A DNA stretch of 64,000 nt from Omphiscola glabra (GCA_964017045.1 OZ024809.1:7897012-7961011); one strand, 5' to 3'. Counted from the stretch's first letter, positions 22,954 through 37,900 are shown. Translations and numbers: made by a program. The notes: generated by a model from the sequence alone, not told the origin.

Positions 22954-25900
22954 GTAAGTCTCAATGTAATTGGGGAGTTGTCTTCCCTTCTGGATGCATG
23001 TACGAGCTTCAGTTTTGTGATGGGGTACCAGCTGTTATTAGGCCATGTTTGTAGTGGGGTACCAGCTGTTATTAGGCCATGTTTGTAGTGGTGTACCAGC
23101 TGTTATTAGTATTAGGGCATGTTTGTAGTGGGGTACCAGCTGTTATTAGGTCATGTTTGTAGTGGGGTACCAGCTGTTATTAGGTCATGTTTGTAGTGGG
23201 GTACCAGCTGTTATTAGGCCATGTTTGTAGTGGGGTACCAACTGTTATTAGGCCATGTTTGTAGTGGGGTACCAGCTGTTATTAGGCCATGTTTGTAGTG
23301 GGGTACCAGCTGTTATTAGGCCATGTTTGTAGTGGGGTACCAGCTGTTATTAGTATTAGGTCATGTTTGTGGTGGGGTACCAGCTGTTATTAGGTCATGT
23401 TTGTAGTGGAGTAGCCGTAGCAGTATTTGTGTTACCAGAACATATGTGTAGTGGGGTACCAATTATTGTTATCCAATGAGATTTTTTTAATGTGAATTAT
23501 TGCATTACAGTTATTATGTTCATGCAATGACATAAAGCAAAATTTATGATAATTTTAATTTAAAGATCTGAATCCATGACTTAACTGTGCCTAACTTATT
23601 CATATTTTAGTTCACCAAAAGTATATTTTAAAATTACTCTATAATTGAACGTGAAATATTGATATATCTGTCTACAGTTACCTGGCCACAACCCAGTTTG
23701 AGCCAACAGATGCCAGGAGAGCCTTTCCGTGCTTCGATGAGCCCGCCATTAAAGCAACATACAACATCACCCTTGTTAGGCCGATCAATTTGACATCCAT
23801 TTCTAACATGCGCATCATCGACAACAGTACAACTGTGTAAGTGTTACCAGCATGTTTCAAGTCAGTGCCAGCAGTAAGGTCACTTCTAAAATTATCATGT
23901 TTGCATCATAGCAGTATCAGTAGTTGTTCTAGTGATGAGTCATTATCATGGTTACATTGATTGCAGGGGTGTGCTTCTGAAATATCTGAGTGACAGATAG
24001 GATGAAGCATCCTACCACATACCACTGTATTCATGACACTGAAATAAAAATGAAGGTGGCCAAGGAATTCCAAAACAACACCTTAACCATGGTCCTATCC
24101 ATGCAGAAGTGAGGCAGGTGTTGCTATGTAAAGTATGTTTATGAAACTATGACCTTAATCTTGGTCTTATCCATGCAGAAGTGAGGCAGGTGTTACTTCA
24201 AGATTAGATTATTGTAACAGTTGCTAGTGGGGTTTGCCTCAGAATCAAATTCAGAGACTCCAGAAGGTGCACAATTCTGCAGCACATATTGTGTTGCGGA
24301 AAAAGAGATCAGACCACATCACCCCAGTTCTACGAGATCTCCATTGGGTTCCTATTAGTGAGCGCATTGACTACAAGATTCTGTCCTTGGCGTACGGCTG
24401 CATAGAAGGCTCTGCACCGGAATATCTGAAAGAACTGCTTTATAAACATGTAACCTTAAAGAACCTGCGGTTCTCAACTCAGTCCTTACTGAAAATTCCC
24501 AGTGTGGATGAACACAGAATAAAATTGTACGGCGTGTGCTCTTTTGAAGCGGTAGCTCCAAAGTTATGGAATATTTTACCTCCATATTTGAGGAGTACTG
24601 AAAAGGACAGAAAATTATTTAGGAAACATTTAACGACTTTTTTGTTTAATAGATTTGATGACACCAGAGCACAGTGAGCATGCTAAAGTAGCATGGATAT
24701 CAGCGCTATAGAAGTATCCAATCAATCAATCAAACTTATGTAAAGGATGTTTATGAAACTATCACCTTAATCTTGGTCCTATCCATGCAGAAGTGAGGCA
24801 GGTGTTACTTATGTAAAGGATGTTTATGAAACTATCACCTTAATCTTGGTCCTACCCATGCAGAAAAGAGGCAGATGTTACTTATGTAAAGGATGTGTAT
24901 GAAACTATCACCTTAATCTTGGTCCTAGTCCTATCCATGCAGAAGTGAGTTAGATGTTACTTATGTAAAGGATGTTTATGAAACTATCACCTTAATCTTG
25001 GTCCTAGTCCTATCCATGCAGAAGTGAGGCAGGTGTTACTTATGTAAAGGATGTTTATGAAACTGTCACCTTAATCTTGGTCCTAGTCCTATCCATGCAG
25101 AAGTGAGGTAGATGTTACTTATGTAAAGGATGTTTATGAAACTATCACCTTAACATTGGTCCGGTCCTATCCATGCAGAAGTGAGGCAGGTGTCATTTAT
25201 GTAAAGGATGTTTATGAGACAACACCAAAAATGTCCTCCTACCTGCTGGCATTCATCTTCTGTGACTTCACCTACACTTCTGGAATAACACAAAATGGAA
25301 TCCTTGTAAGTTCATCTATAATTTGTATTTATGGCCCCTATTCCTCACTACTACAAGAACAATTAAAATACTCTTATCTTAATTATTTTTGTCTTTAAAA
25401 TCGTAAGCATTAAAAAAATTAAAATGATATTTCAAAGGTTTGAAAACAAATTTCAGAAGACGTCACAGATTTTACAATAACTACTGAAAAGATAGAGCAA
25501 CTGAACTTAATTCTTAAAGAAACTAAGACATTGATCTCAGTTTTGTCTAAGCCAGTCATAACTAAGCCACTGATTTCAGTCCTCTCTAATGCCTTGGTGT
25601 TAGTCCCTTCCAAACCCCTGATTTAAGTCCTGTCTAAGCCCCAGATTTAAGTCCTGTCTAAGCCTCTGATTTAAGACCTGTCTAAGGCACTGATTTTAGT
25701 CCTGTCTAAGCATCTGATTTAAATCCTGTCTAAGCCACAGTTTCAGTCATGGGATATCCTATGTTTTCATTCATTGGTTAGTCATTGTTTTTTAGGAATG
25801 GGATAACCACTTTTTTTCAGTCATTTCTAAGTCACTGTTTTTATTTATGTCTTATAGCCACTGTTTTCATTTATGTCTTATAGCCAGTTTTCAGTCATGT

Positions 25901-28900
25901 CTAAGCTAGTGTTTTTAGTCATGTCTAAGCCAGTGTTTTCAGTCATGTCTAAGCCAGTGTTATCAGTCATGTCTAAGCCAGTGTTTTCAGTCATGTCTAA
26001 GCAAGTGTTTCCAGTCAAGGTCACTGATAATAGTTTTGTCTTAGCCGTTAACTTAAATTAAAAAAAAATAAATATTTCACGATACAAACTGTAAAAGGGG
26101 AGGGGCAATCACATTTAATTAAAAGTTTATTATAGTATAGTCTTTTTAAAAATGTTCTGACACTTGCACCCACTTAGTACCTGACTTAGTACCTTTATCC
26201 ATTACAAACTCAGCACCGAAACCTCCCACCCAGTTCCCAAAGTCCTATCAACTCAGCATTCAAACAAACCTGTAAAATCAGCATTCAAACAAACTTATCA
26301 ACTCAGCATTCAAACAAACTTATCAACTCAGCATTCAAACAAACTTATCAACTCAGCATTCAAACAAACTTATCAACTCAGCATCCAAACAAACTTATCA
26401 ACTCAGCATTCAAACAAACTTATCAACTCAGCATTCAAACAAACTTATCAACTCAGCATTCAAACAAACCTATCAACTCAGCATTCAAACAAACCTATCA
26501 ACTCAGCATTCAAACAAACTTATCAACTCAGCATTCAAACAAACTTATCAACTCAGCATTCAAACAAACTTATCAACTCAGCATTCAAACAAACTTATCA
26601 ACTCAGCATTCAAACAAACTTATCAACTCAGCATTCAAACAAACTTATCAACTCAGCATTCAAACAAACTTATCAACTCAGCATTCAAACAAACTTATCA
26701 ACTCAGCATTCAAACAAACCTATCAACTCAGCATTCAAACAAACCTATCAACTCAGCATTCAAACAAACCTATCAACTCAGCATTCAAACAAACCTATCA
26801 ACTCAGCATTCAAACAAACCTATCAACTCAGCATTCAAACAAACTTATCAACTCAGCATTCAAACAAACCTATCAACTCAGCTCTAAAATGCCTTCCCCT
26901 CCCCCACAACTTAGTACACACAAACACCCCTACCAATATAGTACACACAAACACCCCTACCAATATAGTACACACAAACACCCCTACCAATATAGTACAC
27001 ACAGACACCCCTACCAATATAGTACACACAGACATCCCTACCAATATAGTACACACAAACACCCCTACAATATAGTACACACGGAAACCCCTACCAATAT
27101 AGTACACACAAACATCCCTACTAATATAGTACACACAAACACCCCTACCAATATAGTACACACAAACACCCCTACCAATATAGTACACACAGACACCCTT
27201 ACCAATATAGTACACACAAACACCCCTACCAATATAGTACACACAAACACCCCTACCAATATAGTACACACAAACACCCCTACCAATATAGTACACACAA
27301 ACAAACCTACCATATTGTACACACAAACACCCCTACCAATATAGTACACAAAAACACCCCTACCAATATAGTACACACAAACACCCCTACCAATATAGTA
27401 CACAAAAACACCCCTACCAATATAGTACACACAAACACCCCTACCAATATAGTACACACAAACACCCCTACCAATATAGTACACACAAACACCCCTACCA
27501 ATATAGTACACACAGACACCCCTACCAATATAGTACACACAAACACCCCTACCAATATAGTACACACAAACACCCCTACCAATATAGTACACACAAACAC
27601 CCCTACCATATAGTACACACAAACACCCCTACCAATATAGTACACACAAACACCCCTACCAATATAGTACACACAAACACCCCTACCAATATAGTACACA
27701 CAGACACCCCTACCAATATAGTACACACAAACACCCCTACCAATATAGTACACACAAACACCCCTACCAATATAGTACACACAAACACCCCTACCAATAT
27801 AGTACACACAAACACCCCTACCATATTGTACACACAAACACCCCTACCAATATAGTACACACAGACACCCCTACCAATATAGTACACACAGACACCCCTA
27901 CCAATATAGTACACACAAACACCCCTATCTATATAGTACACACAGACACCCCTACCAATATAGTACACACAGACACCCCTACCAATATAGTACACACAAA
28001 CACCCCTACCAATATAGTACACACAAACACCCCTATCTATATAGTACACAAATATGCCCCTACCAATTTAGTACCGGTAAACAAAGATTTCCCTACCAAA
28101 TCAGAATCTAACCCTTAAAACTTTTCCACTTGAAACAATACTAATGCCCAAATCCAACAATTGTTCAACCAGTATCGGGCATGGTCAAGACCAGAAGAGG
28201 TCAACAGCACATTGTATGCCTTGGATGTTGGCATGAAGATCATCACATATTATGAGCAGTTCTTTCAAATCCACTTCCCACTTCATAAACAAGGTAATCA
28301 CTCGTGCTTGTTTTTTTTTTTTTTTTTTGGTTTGTTTGTTTGTTATTGTTTCTTTTATTTTCTATGGTTTTGGGGTATTTTTTGTATGATTTCTTCAATT
28401 TTTTATTTTAAATGTGGGAATATAATAATTACTAATGTAGTGTGAATATAATAAGTTCGATATACAGTGGAACATCAGAATCCGAACTTAAACCGTTCCA
28501 GAAACCAAATCATTCAAGTTTAAAAAAAAAAAAAATTCCCTTTAAAATAAAATTTTTAAAAAATTACTGGATTAATACGTTCCTGGGTCCCACAAAAACA
28601 CAATTTCATAAAAAGATGGAGTACATCTGATGTCAATGCATAAAATATGTGACACAAGTAAAAGATAAATAATTGATCCAAATTGTCATAATAATATTTT
28701 TTTTTATATAACATCTTACTAACACAAGAGCTCTCAGTGTAATCACAAAAAAATCCTGATTGGAGCCCGTCTGCCCCACTCTCATTGTGCTCCATGATGC
28801 GCTCTCATTAGCTTCTTCCCACATTGTACAGACATGAGAACACATAAGAACACATTTGTTACCCACGCTCATTGGCTACTTACAAGCCATGCCTAAAAGA

Positions 28901-31900
28901 AAGTCAAAGGAATGTGCTAAGGAGGATTGTAGGATTTTGAACAGTTAAATTACGCACCTCTTCCTTTATTTATAATGATTTTAAATGTCCTGGTTTTAAA
29001 TTTTAAAAAAAATCAGAATGTGTACGTTTTGATTTTGAAAAAAATGGGCACATTAAAAAAACACGAAACAAAACTTTCTGGGCATTCAGATGCCAAAGGG
29101 AATATTAGCTTAAAATTTTAGTTCAGATTGCAAATTGTCCTTATTCTGGGGCATTTGGATTAAGACGTTTTAATGAAAATCCTATAAATCAGTTGGTTGT
29201 GAACATAATATGTTCGATGTATAGTCTACAAAAATCAATTAATTGTGAGTGAAATAATTACTTGAAAAATTTTTTTTCGATGTATAGTCTACAAAAATCA
29301 ATTAATTGTGAGTGAAATAATTACTTGAAAATTTTTTTTCGATGTATAGTCTACAAAAATCAATTAATTGTGAGTGAAATAATTACTTGAAAAAAAAGTG
29401 ATGAAATTGTCAAAGTTCATGATCTTTGGGATATATTTCCTCCTCCTGATAAATCTGCATACATTTCTTGCCTATAATTTTTTCATGTCATTATAGTTAT
29501 ACTGAGCAGCTCTCCTTCTTATATTAGATTCAAGTGCATCTAATATAGGACAAAAGGATTTTATCCTGAATTCTTTTGGTAGATTTAACTATTGCCCATG
29601 TTGGGATTGCAATATTGTCTTACCGTTTCTTTTGTGTCTTTGTCTCATTATTTAAGACAGTTTCGTAGCCAAAATTTTACAGTTTTGATTTGATTTTAGA
29701 ATTAGACATGTCTTTCTCTAGATATCTATACCAGACTTTGTCTTTCTCTAGATATCTATACCAGACTTTGTCTTTCTCTAGATATCTATACCAGACTTTG
29801 TCTTTCTCTAGATATCTAAATCAGACTTTGTCTTTCTCTAGATATCTATACCAGACTTTGTCTTTCTCTAAATATCTATACCAGACTTTGTCTTTCTTTA
29901 GATATCTATACCAGACTTTGTCTTTCTCTAGATATCTATACCAGACTTTGTCTTTCTCTAGATGTAATATCTATACCAGAACATGTCTTTCTCTAGATAT
30001 GATAGCTATACCAGACTTTGCGGCTGGTGCTATGGAAAACTGGGGTCTTATCACCTACAGGTAAGTTTGTGCAATAATATCCAGATTGTATATATATAAC
30101 AGGTCCTATATATATAACAGGTCTTATATATATTTTATATGACAGGTCTTATATATAATATATATAGCTTGTCTTATATATAATAGTTCTATCTTCTCTT
30201 GTTGATGTATGACTATTTGATGTTCTGTCTTCCCTTGTTGATGTATGACTATTTGATGTTCTGTCTTCCCTTGTTGATGTATGACTATTTGATGTTCTGT
30301 CTTCTCTTGTTGATGTATAACTATTTGATGTTCTGTCTTCTCTTGTTGATGTATGACTATTTGATGTTCTGTCTTCCCTTGTTGATGTAGGACTATTTGA
30401 TGTTCTGTCTTCCCTTGTTGATGTATGACTATTTGATGTTCTGTCTTCCCTTGTTGATGTACGACTATTTGATGTTCTGTCTTCCCTTGTTGATGTATGA
30501 CTATTTGATGTTCTGTCTTCCCTTGTTGATGTATGACTATTTGATGTTCTGTCTTCTCTTGTTGATGTATGACTATTTGATGTTCAGTCTTCCCTTGTTG
30601 ATGTATGACTATTTGATGTTCTGTCTTCCCTTGTTGATGTATGACTATTTGATGTTCTGTCTTCCCTTGTTGATGTATGACTATTTGATGTTCTGTCTTC
30701 CCTTGTTGATGTATGACTATTTGATGTTCTGTCTTCTCTTGTTGGTGTATGACTATTTGATGTTCTGTCTTCCCTTGTTGATGTATGACTATTTGATGTT
30801 CTGTCTTCCCTTGTTGATGTATGACTATTTGATGTTCTGTCTTCCCTTGTTGATGTATGACTATTTGATGTTCTGTCTTCCCTTGTTGATGTATGACTAT
30901 TTGATGTTCTTTCTTCCCTTGTTGATGTATGACTATTTGATGTTCTGTCTTCTCTTGTTGATGTATAACTATTTGATGTTCTGTCTTCCCTTGTTGATGT
31001 ATAACTATTTGATGTTCTGTCTTCCCTTGTTGATGTATAACTATTTGATGTTCTGTCTTCCCTTGTTGATGTATAACTATTTGATGTTTTGTCTTCCCTT
31101 GTTGATGTATGACTATTTGATGTTCTGTCTTCCCTTGTTGATGTATGACTATTTGATGTTCTGTCTTCCCTTGTTGATGTATGACTATTTGATGTTCTGT
31201 CTTCCCTTGTTGATGTATGACTATTTGATGTTCTGTCTTCTCTTGTTGATGTATAACTATTTGATGTTCTGTCTTCCCTTGTTGATGTATAACTATTTGA
31301 TGTTCTGTCTTCCCTTGTTGATGTATGACTGACTATTTGATGTGTTATTTTCAATAGAGAAACTGCTATGTTGTACAAAGATGGTGTTTCCAATGAAGCC
31401 AACAGAGAGAGAGTTGCTGTAGTAGTGTCCCATGAACTAGCCCACCAGGTCAGTTTTATAGTAAACTCAATCAGCCATGACCTGACAGCAGATATGAACA
31501 TTTCAACGGAAGTCTGACTTGTCTGCATTCAGTAATCAGTCCAAAAACAAGACAATTTCAAGCAAATAGCTAGAATTATTTTTTTTTTTTTTTTAAACGT
31601 TCTAATTGTTGTAAGAAAAAAATCATTTAATTTTTTTAAATCTAATTTCGTAAATGTGAAAAGCAGAAATTTGACAAAAATAAGAATACATTTTTAAAAA
31701 ATAAAAATTATTGTTATATAGCCATTGCTCTCTGCCACTTCCACCCCAAATAACACACTATACCAAAATGCTAAACCACCACCTATCACTTTTTTATATG
31801 ATATATGCACAGTCCCTAATACGGGCTGCATCCACTTAATTCACATGATGAACATTCCAAAAGTGCAGAGTTGTTTGCAGGAAAACTGAATAAACACATC

Positions 31901-34900
31901 AGGTTTGGCTTTGTTTGCCAGATTTTTACATGATACAAGTTATAGATTTGCTGTAAAGGTGTCTTTTAGGATAGGGTCTTTCACAACATCGGGTCCGGTT
32001 CTTTGAAAACCATGCAGTATTTCCTTAAGCATCCACTATTCCTCACACTTTGTGAATACATCTACTCCCAAATTTGTGAATTTTTCTACTTTCAACTTTG
32101 TGAATATATCTACTTCAAACTTTGTTTTAATTTCGGCACAAAATTCTCATTTATTTTTTTTTAACCTAGATAAAAAATACTATGATATTTTAGATTAGAA
32201 TCTGAAGGTAAAAAGGTAATAATTCCTCATGCAGTTAATCGATATAAGAAATCTGACTAATGAACACATATATTTTAGCTAAGGCTTGAGCCTACAGTAC
32301 AGTCTTAAAGCCTCGGTCAGTACATTGGCAACCAGCCCTATCTGCCGTGCTGTGCCATATAGCATTGTCATAATATAGGACTCTCCCGCTGCCTTGGCCT
32401 CCCCCTCAACATCTAGTGCTGGTCATTCAGTCAACAGATGCGCTAGAGCAAGGGTTCTCAACCTGTGGGTCATGACCCCTTTGGGGTCGACCTACTCTTA
32501 CACAGAGGTCGCCTTAGACCCTTTAAAAACACATATTTATGAAGTAGCAACGAGAATAATTTTATGGTTGGGGGTCACCACAACATGAGGAACTGTATTA
32601 AAGTGTCGTAGAACTAGGAATGTTGAGAATCACTGCGCTGGAGTTTCTGGGACCATGCTGCAATGCCGGCAGGTCGGGTCACTGTTGTTGTCTAGCCTAT
32701 GCAGGTGTGCAAAGAAATCTAACAGATAACTAAGCAAGTCAGTGGCATGGGTATGTAAAACTCAATGGCAGGAGTTGTGTTAAGTACATAGGGTGTCGGC
32801 CATATAATCTTATAGTTGTTTGACCTACAAGTCATGACATGTGGCCCAGGAAGGAGAGCGGAGGGTGCGGTCTACACTGGGTGGCATTCTTTTCGTTATA
32901 TTAAAAGGCAGCATTTTGGGCCACTTCAAAGTTTTTTTCATGGAATTGGGTGAAAAAGAAACCTTTGCCCGCCCCAGGTGGAACCAACACTTGCTACGCC
33001 TTTGCACATGACTACCAATATCTATTACAGAAACCAACCCTTGCTACCCCACTGCTCATGACTACCAATATCTATTACAGAAACCAATCCTTGCTACGCC
33101 TCTGCACATGACTACCAATATCTATTACAGAACAATATTTTTTTAACCTGTCAGCCAAACAAATTGATTTTTTTGCTGCACTTCAGATTTTCAAAGACAA
33201 AAGTCTTAATGTTTTAAAGCACTTTAACTATTCATTTAGATTTTTAAAGAAAAATACTTTTCATTCTCTTAATACACCTTTGTGAAGCAAGAGTGTACAG
33301 CTAGTGTTTCATGTTGATTCAACCAGAACCCAGTTCCTAATATACTCACTAAATATAAATGTTTAGGCCCTACCACATAAATATGTTGTAAAGGTATAAA
33401 ACTGATATTTGACTTTGCTTATCTCTAGTGGTTTGGTGACCTGGTATCTCCAGCATGGTGGGATGACTTGTGGCTGAACGAGGGTTTCGCTTCATTTGTG
33501 GAGTACCTCGGTGTAGACTTTGTACATCCTGATTGGAAAATGGTTTGTGCAATGTTATACTCTCTTGCTCTATTAATAGAAGGCCAATCAAATTTCTTAT
33601 TTTACACAACTAAACTCAGATTTAAAAAATAGCCACTAACCTAACTTCATGTTAAATAGTTACACAATCTCATAACAAATAGTCACACAATCTCATATCT
33701 AATAACCACTAATGCAATTTTTTAAAATATTTCAAAACAGTGGAATTTTTTATAATGATTCTTTAAATAGCATTTATTTTATTTTAAACTTTTAAACTTT
33801 GAGCTATTGATGTAACAGTGTGACAAACTGTGACAAACTGTCTAACAACAAGTTGTGTTAGGAATATAAATCATTTTCCCCCCTTCCTTTGCAATTCACT
33901 AATTGAAACATCATTTCTATCGATACAATCCCTTAAGTCAACACTGTTTTCCTTTGTATGTTCCCATAATCCAACATACCTTTCCAGTTGTTTAGGCCTG
34001 TTGCCATAATCCACCATAATCCAACATTCCTTTCCAGTTGTGTAGCCTGTTGCCATAATCCAATATTCCTTTCCAGTTGTGTAGGCCTGTTGCCGTAATC
34101 CAACATTTCTATTCATGTGCTCTACAGTTTGACACCTTTGTGGTCAGTGAATTACAAGATGCCCTGGCTTTTGATGGTCTGGTGTCCTCCCATCCTCTGT
34201 ATGTCCCTGTAGGACATCCTGATGAGATCAATGAGATATTTGACACCATCTCGTACTCCAAGGTCAGTTTATAAATAAGCCAGCCCTGCACAAATTTTTT
34301 TCATGTTGTGGAGATTAAGTGTCTGTGGCCAAGAAAAAACTTAATAGGAATTGACGTGACTGACAGGCAATTAATAATGTCCTGAAAAGAACTTGGCCTT
34401 TGTTTTGTCATAAATCAAAGAAGAAATCAAATATGAAAATAAGATAAAGAATTCCCATTTTCTGCAAAAAATATGAGTTATTACACCCCATTCATTATAA
34501 TTATATAAGATATGTTAGAAACATGTTCTATGAGCTAAAAGCTGTTTTTTATTTGCGTCTTCTATCATTTATTTCAGGGTGCTTCTGTCATTAGAATGAT
34601 GCGCCATTTTCTTGGCTTGGATACATTCCAGAGAGGAATGAATGTGAGTTGACTTCAAACATATTTCTTCAACTTAATTTAAATACATGTGCCCAACTTG
34701 TTCTCATTTAATTATAAAATATGCAACTTAAATACAGTTATCACATTTTAACTTTTTGTAACTATATTATTTTTTAACTTAAAACATATAAACACATGGA
34801 TGTAAAGGATAATTGTAAACTTAAGAGTTATCTATCTTGCCAAGTATGTATGCACAACTTGGTCTGTTTTGGCACATGGAAGCAGATCATGTAAAAGTAC

Positions 34901-37900
34901 AACATCCTGCAAAGGAAATGCCTATCTTGCACTCGTCCGTCCACTACTAGAATATGGTGCAATCATCTGGGACCACTACCTAAAGCAAGATGTGGACAAG
35001 ATGGAGCGAATCCAACGTAACGCAGCGCGCTTCATAGCACGTGACTAAAAAACCAGCACTCCTGGCTACGTCACTGGCCTATTAAACAGATTTGACATCC
35101 CCTCCCTCAAAGACAGATGAGAAAAGATCCGCCTAACATTCTTATATAAAGTGGTCATGGGGCAAGTGCCGGCCAACCCAGCAAACAATTATCTCACCCC
35201 ACAGAAGCCAGGTCGATTAATCAGAGCCAAGCACTCACTAAACACTGACTTAACCTCTGACAACCCCATGAGCAATTACACCTGGAACAATAGCAAATGC
35301 TTTACAGTGCCTCGGAGTAACACAGTGCAACATAAACAATCATTCTTCCCGCGCACAATGATTGCTTGGAACCAACTGGACAATACATACCGCCGTGAAC
35401 TCGACATCTATCAAAAACTTCAAGGCTGCCCTGGCATCGGCTAGGAGCTGTTAGGATGGCAGCTTCGCACCCCCAACCGTTGCACATATGCCAGTACATG
35501 GATGCAGCAATTTACCCTACCAGAACCAGAGCATGCAATAGCACATGAAAGCATACCATGTAATGATAGCACATGAGAACATAGGGTATAAAAATTGCTG
35601 CTACTTCAATAGTAATTGTTGTACCTTAACATGCGTTTTGTGTTTATGCTTTGCTTTGTTCAATTTCTCATATTTTATTTTCAGAGATACCTGACATCAA
35701 AACAGTATGATGCAGCCTCCCATGATGACCTTTGGTCAGCTCTCACTCAGGTCAGACATCTATCTATCATTTCTCCTTACTTAGGTCAGACATCTATCTA
35801 TAATTTCTCCTTACTCAGGTCAGACATCTATCTAGCATGTTTCCTTCATACTCAGATCAGACATCTATCTATAATTTCTCCTTACTCAGATCAGACATCT
35901 ATCTATAATTTCTCCTCACTAAGGTCAGACATATATCTATAATTTCTCCTCACTCAGGTCAGACATCTATCTAGCATGTTTCCTTCATACTCAGGTCAGA
36001 CATCTATCTATCATTTCTCTAACACTTTGAAATGCGATCATAAAAATATTTAAAACAGGTCCCTTGGCAACTGGTTTTAAAAGATTTTATGAATTGAGTC
36101 TAAGTATTGCATGCCAACCTGCACGGTTTACCTGTACTTTGTGCAGCTTTTGATCCCACAGGTTGGCATGTATGGCAGGTTGGCATTCTTAGGCAGGTTG
36201 GCATGTATGGCAGGTTGGCATTGTTTGGCATGTATGGCAGGTTGGCATTGTTTGGCATGTATGGTAGGTTGGCATTGTTTGGCATGTATGGCAGGTTGGC
36301 ACTGTTTGGCATGTATGGTAGGTTGGCATTGTTAGGCAAGCTGCCATTGTTAGGGCAGGTTGGCAATGATGTCAAGCGAGCCTGTATGACAGGTTGGCAT
36401 GTATGATCTAAGTGCCTCTGACTTAGATACACATTACAGAAACTTTGGTCAAACAAAGAAATCAATTACAAGGCTGCCAAATGTTCACTCTTGACCAAAT
36501 GGTGTGTGCAACATTAAAGATCATTCATTAACTAATATAGTGTTGCTTCACTACAGATTTAAACTAATAAAATTGCATTATAGTGTTGCTTCACTACAGA
36601 TTTAAATTAATAAAATTGCATTATAGTGTTGCTTCACTACACATTTAAATTAATAAAATTGCATTATAGTGTTGCTTCACTACAGATTTAAATTAATAAA
36701 ATTGCATTATAGTGTTGCTTCACTACAGATTTAAATTAATAAAATTGCATTTATGAATTAAAATGTTTTTAAAAAATAAATCCATTTCAAACTGTCTGCT
36801 TCGTTTCCATTATAAATTAAATGTTTTGAGACAGTGAATAAATATTTATATCTGTGCTTGTTTACAATCCAGCAAGCCAGTGCAGAGGGCAAAAACATTG
36901 ATGTCAAAAACATTATGGACACATGGACACTTCAGATGAACTACCCTGTGGTCACAGTGACCCGTGGGACCGGTATGGCTGACAGTGTCACTGTGACCCA
37001 GGAAAGGTACCTAGAGAACCCTGATGCCCCTGAGCTTGGAAAATATGTGTCTCCTTTTAAGTAAGTGTTGGAAACTATGTGTGTCTCTTTAAGTAAATTT
37101 CGGAAAATAAGTGTCACCCATTAAGTAAGTTTAGGAAAATATATGGTATCCGTTTTAAAATAAGTGCTGTAATATATGTCAATGTGGTCTCCATCTAATT
37201 AAGTTTTGTAACATATGTCTCTCCCTTTAAGTATGTGTTTGATTATATGTGTCTCATAAGTGCAGGGCTGAATTTAGACTTGCTGAGGCCCTAAGCTATA
37301 CAAAGTCCAGAGACCCCCTACCGTTTGAAATGACATGAGGTGGTCAAAGAAAAATTTTAAATATCTGGCAGATTGTGAGGCCCTAAGCTGTAGCTTATTT
37401 AGCGTATACCTAAATCCGGCACTGCATATGTGTCTCATAAGTGTCTCATGTGTGTCTCCATTTGAGTAAGTGTTCATGCAACCATTCTATTTTTCATTTA
37501 TTATATTTTTTTTTTTTTAATCAACTTTTTAACTTAATAACACATATTTTAAATGTTAATTTCTAAGACTAAGAACATCAAGGGCTAATCTAGATTAGTA
37601 CTAATAGTACTTCAAATTTTTATCCAGATTAGTACTTCAAATTCTTACCAGATTAGTACTTCAAATTCTTATCCAGATTAATACTTCAAATGTTAATCAA
37701 GACTAATGCTTTAAATGCCAAGCCAGATAGGGCTTCAAATGCTAATCCAGACGAACAATTTAAATGCTTCTCCAGATTAGTAGTTCAAATGCTAATCCAG
37801 ATTAGTATGAAAACTAACTTAGTACTCTTTCATATCATCTTTCCCTGGGCAACCTGTCCCTGTGTCATCTGTCCCTGTGCCATCTGTCCCTGTGCCATCT

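Noticed and set aside
24234..24677. Host gene for a 147-residue protein
   Set aside because: It is the reverse transcriptase C-terminus of a CR1/L2-like LINE, with the typical 3' tail, inside an aminopeptidase intron.
26853..28049. Cysteine- and tyrosine-rich repeat proteins (VCVYYIGRG)
   Set aside because: This is a 27-bp intronic minisatellite. No start context, splice support or flanking gene exists.
30190..31528. Frames over 310 residues on both strands (12-residue repeats)
   Set aside because: They are an artefact of a 36-bp intronic array. The minus frame overlaps the HELAH exon in antisense only.
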